Source of the DNA: Eubacteriales bacterium
GTDB lineage: Bacteria; Bacillota_A; Clostridia; Christensenellales; Aristaeellaceae
Assembly (NCBI GenBank): GCA_029974035.1
Contig: JARKQG010000048.1
Coordinates: 1 to 64,000, forward strand
Reading direction: 5' to 3'
Length of the DNA stretch: 64,000 nucleotides
The notes under the pieces were generated by a model. It saw nothing but the letters and a program-made list of their open reading frames with translations, searched no databases and was not told the origin of the DNA. The first letter of the stretch is position 1, and each line of letters begins with the position of its first letter. This document shows positions 59,410 to 64,000 of the stretch, in pieces. The position numbers were made by a program, and so were the translations under genes.

Positions 59410-61737
59410 CTACGACTTGCCGATGCGCGCGGCCATCACGGTGATGTCGTCCCGGGCCTGGCCCTGGCGCTCGAGGGCGAGGTTTGTCAGCGATTCGCAC
59501 AGCGACTGGGGCGGCTTAACGGCGCACTCCAGGATGGCCCGCTCGAGGAAGGCGCGCTCGCCCTCCCGGGAGGCGTCGTAGAGCCCGTCGGTCATCATGA
59601 CGAGGGTGTCCCCCGGCTGCAGCCGGAGGGTCGTCCCCGCGGGCCGGACCCCCTCCAAAATGCCCATGGGCAGCCGCCCGCCCTCCACCCGCGTCAGCGC
59701 GCCGCGGCGCACGAGAAAGCTGTCGCAGCCGCCCAGCTTGGAAAAGGCGGCGGTGCAGGCGTTGAGATCCAGCACGCACAGATCCACCGTGGCAAACATG
59801 TCGTCGCCGCCCAGCAGCATCAGAAGCTGGTTCACCGAATCAAAGGCCAGCGCGTGCTCCACCTCCGCCGCGAGAAAGCGGCGGATCAGCCGCACGGCGG
59901 CGCGGCTCTCCCGGGCCGCCTGGGCGCCGGTGCCCATGCCGTCGGACAGCATCAGAAGCACGCGGCCGCTGGGAAGGCCCGCCGCCAGGTGGCTGTCGCC
60001 GGAGGGCTGGGTGCTCTCCTTCGCGCGGCTGACGAAGCCCACCATGGCGGTGTAGCGCGGCGCCTGGAAAAAGCTGATCTCGCCGGAGAGCCCTCCCTCC
60101 GGCAGCGCGGGCGCCCTGAGCGGCACGCCCAGTTCGGCGGTGAGCCGCGTGGCCGCGCGATGCGCCTCCTCCGGGCGCCACACGCCGTCGCGCTTGACCG
60201 CGGTGATGGTGACGAGGTCCCCCGCCGCGGCGCGCAGCGCCAGCACCTCCCGGGTCTTAATGTCCTCCCGGTCAAGGGCCGCCACCGCCTGGCGGGACAG
60301 GTGCGCGTCCACCTTGACCGGCGCGGCCAGCGCGCCCCCCGCGCGCTGCAGCAGCGACTCCGCCTGCCGGAACTGCTTTCCCAACAGCGCCGATGCCTGC
60401 CCCCGCGCCCCGGCGCTGCGGCGGCGCTCGCCGAACTCCCGCAAAAGCGGCCCCAGCCGCTGCGGAATCTGCTGCGCGCGGCGGCACCCGCGGGCCACCT
60501 CCGGCGGCAGGTCGTCCCGCTCGCTCAATGCCTCTCCCGCCGCGCTGCGGCGCACCAGATCGCACATCATCCGCCCGGCGCGGGCGTCGCCGCCGTCCCA
60601 GCAGGCGGCGCTCATGGCACAGCCGCGGCACAGCCGAGCGCGCATTTTTCCGATCACCTGGCGCTCGTCCGGGCCCTCGTACGGGGCTTCGTATCCGCCG
60701 GCCATTTCGCCAAACACGGCGCTCAGCGCCCGCAGGCGCCTCCGCGCGTCGCCCAGCAGCCGCGCGGCCAGCCGCTCCGGGTCGTGTCCGCTCTCGGCGC
60801 GGGAAAACCAGGCCCAGGCCTTATTAAGCAGCGCGGGGGGCAAAAGACAGTACACGAGCCCCGCCGCGAAGGCCTGCACCGGGTGCAACGCGCCGTAGCT
60901 CTCGCCCATGCCGTAGATGAGGGTTACGGTGTTGGTCAGCGCGAAGGCCAGCGCCGCCGCCCAGCGGCCCAGCCCCCCGGCCGCGCCGGCGGTCAGCGCG
61001 CAAAGGCCCAGCGCCGCGCCGATGAACGGATCGCCGCCGGAAAAGGACAGCGCCGCGCCGAACAGAAGCCCGGCCGCCGCGCCCGGACCCGCACCCAGCG
61101 ACGACGCGACGAGGCACAATACCCCCGCCGCCGCCGGCGCGATCACCGGGCCCGCCACCGGAATCGAGCGCACGCCCATCAGCGCCAGGCCCGATACCAG
61201 CATCAGCGCGATCTGCTCGTCGCGCATCAGGTGGTCGCGGGCGGCGCGCACCGTCACGGCGCTCAAAAGCACCGGTGCCACCGAGGCGGCGATCACCGCG
61301 TTGGCGGAGGCCATCATCACGTTGTAGGGCAATCCCTGGGACGCGGCCAGCGCCGGAACCAGCGTGGCGATGCCCGCGATCAGCGCGGTCTGCGCATCCC
61401 TGCCGCCCAGAAAGCCGTCCCGCCCCGCCCCGGGCCTCGCGCGCGCGGGCAGAAACGCCACCGCCCGGGTCAGCGCCTGGGCAATGGCGCAGCCCAGCAG
61501 CGGCGTCAGCATCAGAAACCCCAGCGACGGGTTCAACCCCATCAGGCAGCCGATCCAAAGCGCCCAGGCCGGCGTGCCCGCGGCCAGGCCCGCCGCCATC
61601 ATCGCGATGGCGAAGGGCGACTGGTCGGTGAGCAGCGTCGCGCGGGTCAGAAGCAGCATCAAAACCGACCAGGGCGCCTGCCGGGCGACCGCCAGCGCGC
61701 CGGCCGGGCGCGCCGCGCGCACTTCTTCACGCAGCAT
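59410..61737 (-). CDS. spoIIE: Stage II sporulation protein E (serine phosphatase)
   Basis: Membrane phosphatase that dephosphorylates SpoIIAA at the asymmetric septum and so turns on sigma F. The 775-aa product has about ten N-terminal helices (about 25-300), a central region, and a C-terminal PP2C phosphatase (from about 545: LMLSDGMGTG, VDLCVLDLNACTAAF, MMTDGLYDASR, DDITVMAARI). The second ATG (61737) is used because CGGAGG precedes it by 7. The gene converges on capA. Strong marker of endospore formation. Confidence 0.93.
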   Translation of the reverse strand: MLREEVRAARPAGALAVARQAPWSVLMLLLTRATLLTDQSPFAIAMMAAGLAAGTPAWALWIGCLMGLNPSLGFLMLTPLLGCAIAQALTRAVAFLPARARPGAGRDGFLGGRDAQTALIAGIATLVPALAASQGLPYNVMMASANAVIAASVAPVLLSAVTVRAARDHLMRDEQIALMLVSGLALMGVRSIPVAGPVIAPAAAGVLCLVASSLGAGPGAAAGLLFGAALSFSGGDPFIGAALGLCALTAGAAGGLGRWAAALAFALTNTVTLIYGMGESYGALHPVQAFAAGLVYCLLPPALLNKAWAWFSRAESGHDPERLAARLLGDARRRLRALSAVFGEMAGGYEAPYEGPDERQVIGKMRARLCRGCAMSAACWDGGDARAGRMMCDLVRRSAAGEALSERDDLPPEVARGCRRAQQIPQRLGPLLREFGERRRSAGARGQASALLGKQFRQAESLLQRAGGALAAPVKVDAHLSRQAVAALDREDIKTREVLALRAAAGDLVTITAVKRDGVWRPEEAHRAATRLTAELGVPLRAPALPEGGLSGEISFFQAPRYTAMVGFVSRAKESTQPSGDSHLAAGLPSGRVLLMLSDGMGTGAQAARESRAAVRLIRRFLAAEVEHALAFDSVNQLLMLLGGDDMFATVDLCVLDLNACTAAFSKLGGCDSFLVRRGALTRVEGGRLPMGILEGVRPAGTTLRLQPGDTLVMMTDGLYDASREGERAFLERAILECAVKPPQSLCESLTNLALERQGQARDDITVMAARIGKS

Positions 61738-62014
61738 GTCCATTCCTCCGTAACCCGGGCGGGGCGCGCCGGGGTTTCCCGCGGCGGCGCTTTTCCCCGC
61801 GCGCTCAATGGGTACGCGTCCCGAGGACGCGGCTTTTTATATGCGCGCGCCGGCGCGGATATGCGCGGAATGCGGCGCTGCCAAAAAATAATGGCGGGCC
61901 GCGCTTTTGCGTCCGGGGCGCTTTTTTTGCGGCGAAATCCGGCCTCGGCCCGGGTTTTTTCGGCAATTCTGCAATTGTTACAATGTGAATTATTCATGGC
62001 GCGGGCCGTCGCGG

Positions 62015-62044
62015 TTGACAGAACGCGCGGGCGCGTGCTATCAT
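62015..62044 (+). promoter_or_regulatory. Sigma-A promoter of the lysine-riboswitch transcript
   Basis: TTGACA (62015-62020), 18-bp spacer, TATCAT (62039-62044). The predicted start near 62051 lies five bases before riboswitch stem P1. Confidence 0.8.
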
Positions 62045-62055
62045 GTTGGACAATA

Positions 62056-62214
62056 CGATAGAGGCGCAGTGACAAAAAGTACCCGGCGGAGAAGGTATTC
62101 CGTGAACCCGGGGAAAGGATAAGCTGCCGAAACGGCCGGGCAGACGTGCCCATCCGTTGGTCCGCACGTGAAAATCCTGCGGACTCCCGCCCGCTCCGGG
62201 CGGAGGCGCTGTCG
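62056..62214 (+). promoter_or_regulatory. Lysine riboswitch (L-box) aptamer
   Basis: Matches the known L-box core. P1: CGATAG (62056-62061) with CTGTCG (62209-62214), six pairs. Then GAGGCGC, AAGTA, GGAGAAGG, AACCCGGGGAAAGG, GCTGCCGAAA and GTTGGTCCGCAC follow in the conserved order and spacing of the Bacillus subtilis lysC leader. P2b (CCCGG/CCGGG), P3 (ACGG-GGGCA/TGCCC-CCGT), P4 (GTCCGCA/TGCGGAC) and P5 (CCGCCCG/CGGGCGG) all form. Recognition is by memory of the lysC and Thermotoga sequences, not by a covariance search. Confidence 0.82.
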
Positions 62215-62228
62215 GTGAAGGCCAGAGA

Positions 62229-62262
62229 GGGCTGCATCGATGGATGCGGCCCTTGTTGTTTC
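62229..62262 (+). terminator. Riboswitch expression-platform terminator
   Basis: 10-bp stem (62229-62238 with 62243-62252, one G-U), loop GATG, then TTGTTGTTTC. It starts 14 nt after P1 of the lysine aptamer, as expected for a transcriptional switch. Confidence 0.7.
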
Positions 62263-62307
62263 TGGGGCCCGCGCAAATCCAAATTGGGAAAAGGGGTGCA
62301 ATTTATC

Positions 62308-63918
62308 GTGAAGAGGGTTCTTGCCATTGTCCTGGCGCTGATGACCGCGCTCATGCTGATGCCGGCCGTCGGCATGGCGGAGGCGGACAACGCCAACACG
62401 CTGGTGCTGTTCCTGATCGACGATCCGGAGACGCTGGACGGCCAGCTGACCACCGACTCCTACACCATCGCCCTCAACTGCTTTGACCGCCTGATCGAGT
62501 GCGAAACCAACGACGCGGGCGAAGCCGTGCTGGTGCCGGGCCTGGCCAAGAGCTGGGACGTGTCCGACGACGGCCTGACCTACACCTTCCACCTGCAGGA
62601 GGGCGTCAAGTTCCAAAACGGCGCGGACTTCACCGCCGACGACGTGGTGTACACCGTCAACCGAATGATGAACCCCAAGACGCTGGCCAAGAACACCGAC
62701 TTTATGGACATGATCAAGGGCGCCAAGGCGTTCTACGAGGACACCACCGGCACGATCACTTCCGTCGAGGGCGTGGTGGCGGTGGATGACTACACCGTGG
62801 AAATCACGCTGGAAAACCCCTTCGGCTCCTTCCTGGCCAACATCGCCACCCCCGGCTGCGCGATCTACGACCGCGAGACCACCGAGGAAGCCGGCGACCA
62901 GTTTGGCGTAGACCCGGCCAAGTGCATCGGCACCGGCCCCTTCCAGGTGGTGGGCTGGGAGCGCGGCGCGTCCGTGACGCTCAAAACCAACCCCGACTAC
63001 TTCAAGGGCGCCTCCAAGCTGGACGGCATCACCTTCATGATCGTGCCCGACGAGGACACCCAGCGCATGATGTTCGAAACCGGCCAGGTGGACGTGTTCA
63101 ACTTTGAATACGGCCCCAGCCAGCTCAACTACTTCCTCACCACCGGCGACTACAAGGACCACATCGTGTCCGGCATGCGCGCCGGCACCTACTACTACCT
63201 GTTCAACGAGTCCATCGAGCCGCTTAACGACCCGAAGGTGCGCCAAGCGCTGTTCATGGCCATCGACCGCCAGGCGATTTTGGACGCCCTGTATAACGGC
63301 AAGGGCAAAGTGGCCAACACCTTCGTGCCCGAGGGCGTGCTGGGCCACAACCCCGACGCGCCGGAGATCGTCTACGATCCCGAAGTCGCCAAGGCGCTTC
63401 TGGCCGAGGCCGGCTACCCGGACGGGTTTGACCTGGAGGTCGCCCAGTTTGCGGACAGCTCCTCCGCGCTCCAGGTGAACGAAATCGTGCAGAGCTACCT
63501 TTCGCAGATCGGCGTCAACGTGAGCATCAACATGATGGACGACGCCACCTTCTACGGCCTGCGCGCCGAGGGCAAGTTGCCCAGCTACTACCAGTCCTGG
63601 TCGGCGGACTTCAACGATCCGGACAACTTCCTCTACACCTTCTTCTCCGAAAAGAACTCCGTCACCCGCTCCTCCAACTACGCCAACCAGGACGTGTGGA
63701 AGATGCTGGAGGAGGCCCGCGTGATGGTGGACCAGGAGGCGCGCCTCAAAAAGTACCAGGAGGCCGAGAGCATCATCGTCGGCACCGACTACGCCATTTT
63801 GCCGATGTACCAGCTGGAGCACCTGTTCTGCCTGAATCCCAGGGTTCAGAACTTCAAGGTGGCCTGGAACGGTTGGAACGACCAGAGCTTCTACTCCGTC
63901 GAAATCGTCAACCCGTAG
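62308..63918 (+). CDS. ABC transporter substrate-binding protein, family 5 (oligopeptide/lysine-linked)
   Basis: A 536-aa family-5 (DppA/OppA) solute-binding protein: signal peptide [19 protein letters not shown], mature part with [20 protein letters not shown] (two motifs), [29 protein letters not shown] (two motifs) and [16 protein letters not shown]. The mature end has no lipobox Cys. The GTG start follows AAAAGGGG. Its leader is a lysine riboswitch, so it probably takes up lysine, lysine-rich peptides or a precursor, not general peptides. A hairpin follows (63929-63957), and permease genes are likely just outside the window. Confidence 0.88.
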   Translation: MKRVLAIVLALMTALMLMPAVGMAEADNANTLVLFLIDDPETLDGQLTTDSYTIALNCFDRLIECETNDAGEAVLVPGLAKSWDVSDDGLTYTFHLQEGVKFQNGADFTADDVVYTVNRMMNPKTLAKNTDFMDMIKGAKAFYEDTTGTITSVEGVVAVDDYTVEITLENPFGSFLANIATPGCAIYDRETTEEAGDQFGVDPAKCIGTGPFQVVGWERGASVTLKTNPDYFKGASKLDGITFMIVPDEDTQRMMFETGQVDVFNFEYGPSQLNYFLTTGDYKDHIVSGMRAGTYYYLFNESIEPLNDPKVRQALFMAIDRQAILDALYNGKGKVANTFVPEGVLGHNPDAPEIVYDPEVAKALLAEAGYPDGFDLEVAQFADSSSALQVNEIVQSYLSQIGVNVSINMMDDATFYGLRAEGKLPSYYQSWSADFNDPDNFLYTFFSEKNSVTRSSNYANQDVWKMLEEARVMVDQEARLKKYQEAESIIVGTDYAILPMYQLEHLFCLNPRVQNFKVAWNGWNDQSFYSVEIVNP

Positions 63919-63928
63919 CGTGCGCGCC

Positions 63929-63957
63929 GGGCCGGCCGCGGTTTTCGCGGCCGGCCC
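63929..63957 (+). terminator. Hairpin after the binding-protein gene
   Basis: 12-bp perfect stem (63929-63940 with 63946-63957) and a short CTT. Like the hairpin at 36856, it may lower expression of downstream permease genes. The last 43 bases are too short to call a gene; a possible start lies at 63997. Confidence 0.55.
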
Positions 63958-64000
63958 CTTCCGCCGCACCCAACACACGAAAGCGAGATTTGGCCGATGG

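Larger units (their letters stand above)
61738..62307. other. Divergent region between spoIIE and the oligopeptide-binding gene
   Basis: No gene. On the minus side, spoIIE leader with a possible 0A box (TTGCCGAA, 61966-61959) and several GC hairpins. On the plus side, promoter (62015-62044), lysine riboswitch (62056-62214) and terminator hairpin (62229-62262). Between them 61971-61990 is A/T-rich (CAATTGTTACAATG). Confidence 0.7.

Noticed and set aside
62164..62170. GCACGTG as a third parS site
   Set aside because: Only the centre matches; flanks break the palindrome and it lies in the riboswitch P4 stem.
62097..62260. T-box leader upstream of the binding-protein gene
   Set aside because: No T-box sequence or specifier loop; the L-box blocks and P1 explain the region better.

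Overview
The window looks like chromosome from a high-G+C, endospore-forming member of the Clostridia (Firmicutes); I cannot place it to genus. The sporulation genes yqfC, yqfD and spoIIE, the gene order yqfC-yqfD-phoH-pgpH-ybeY-cdd-era-recO, a Bacillus-type SOS box at recA, consensus sigma-A promoters and frequent GTG/TTG starts all point this way. Two perfect parS cores suggest proximity to the replication origin. I see no tRNA or rRNA gene, insertion sequence, prophage or CRISPR array.

Layout. 0-4.2 kb (minus): ychF, a pepC-type aminopeptidase and a membrane protein with three Cys-ribbon repeats. 4.4-15.4 kb (plus): a long chain of overlapping genes starting with sporulation genes, passing through phoH, the c-di-AMP phosphodiesterase pgpH, ybeY, cdd, era and recO, and ending in an RNA-modification block: rsmH, a divergent tgt homologue, a homologue of the ArmA/Rmt 16S rRNA m7G1405 methyltransferases, and rsmI. 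It is followed by a structured non-coding cassette bounded by a 27-bp repeated hairpin. 16-26 kb (minus): a CotH/VTC/DUF4956/rmuC operon and a DRTGG/HATPase/[FeFe]-hydrogenase-like/DRTGG/PHP cluster.

26-41 kb: DUF6062 and GNAT genes, a TIM-barrel isomerase, the PFL-ACT pair, cca, a USP-like protein, an LCP protein, an ECF sigma factor with a DUF4179 partner, a sugar ABC transporter without its ATPase, and greA-lysS. 41.5-49 kb: rpsF-ssb-rpsR, a flavin reductase, cvpA, a DUF5711 gene, nagA and a phosphoesterase with two parS sites between them, and a membrane-anchored coiled-coil protein. 50-64 kb: murA-dapF-rbsK, comEA-like, recA with its SOS box, rluF-like, DUF1015, an RlmI-like methyltransferase, capA, spoIIE, and an oligopeptide-binding protein whose leader matches a lysine riboswitch.

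Most notable: an Rmt-family gene inside a housekeeping operon whose neighbours RsmH and RsmI both modify C1402 in the same 16S helix (h44); the lysine riboswitch on a family-5 solute-binding protein gene; the hydrogenase-like sensor cluster that keeps all H-cluster cysteines but has Ser at the proton-relay position; and the hairpin-flanked intergenic cassette sharing a 22-nt motif with the left edge of the window. Starts were chosen by ribosome-binding-site spacing and family alignment from memory; no database search was possible.
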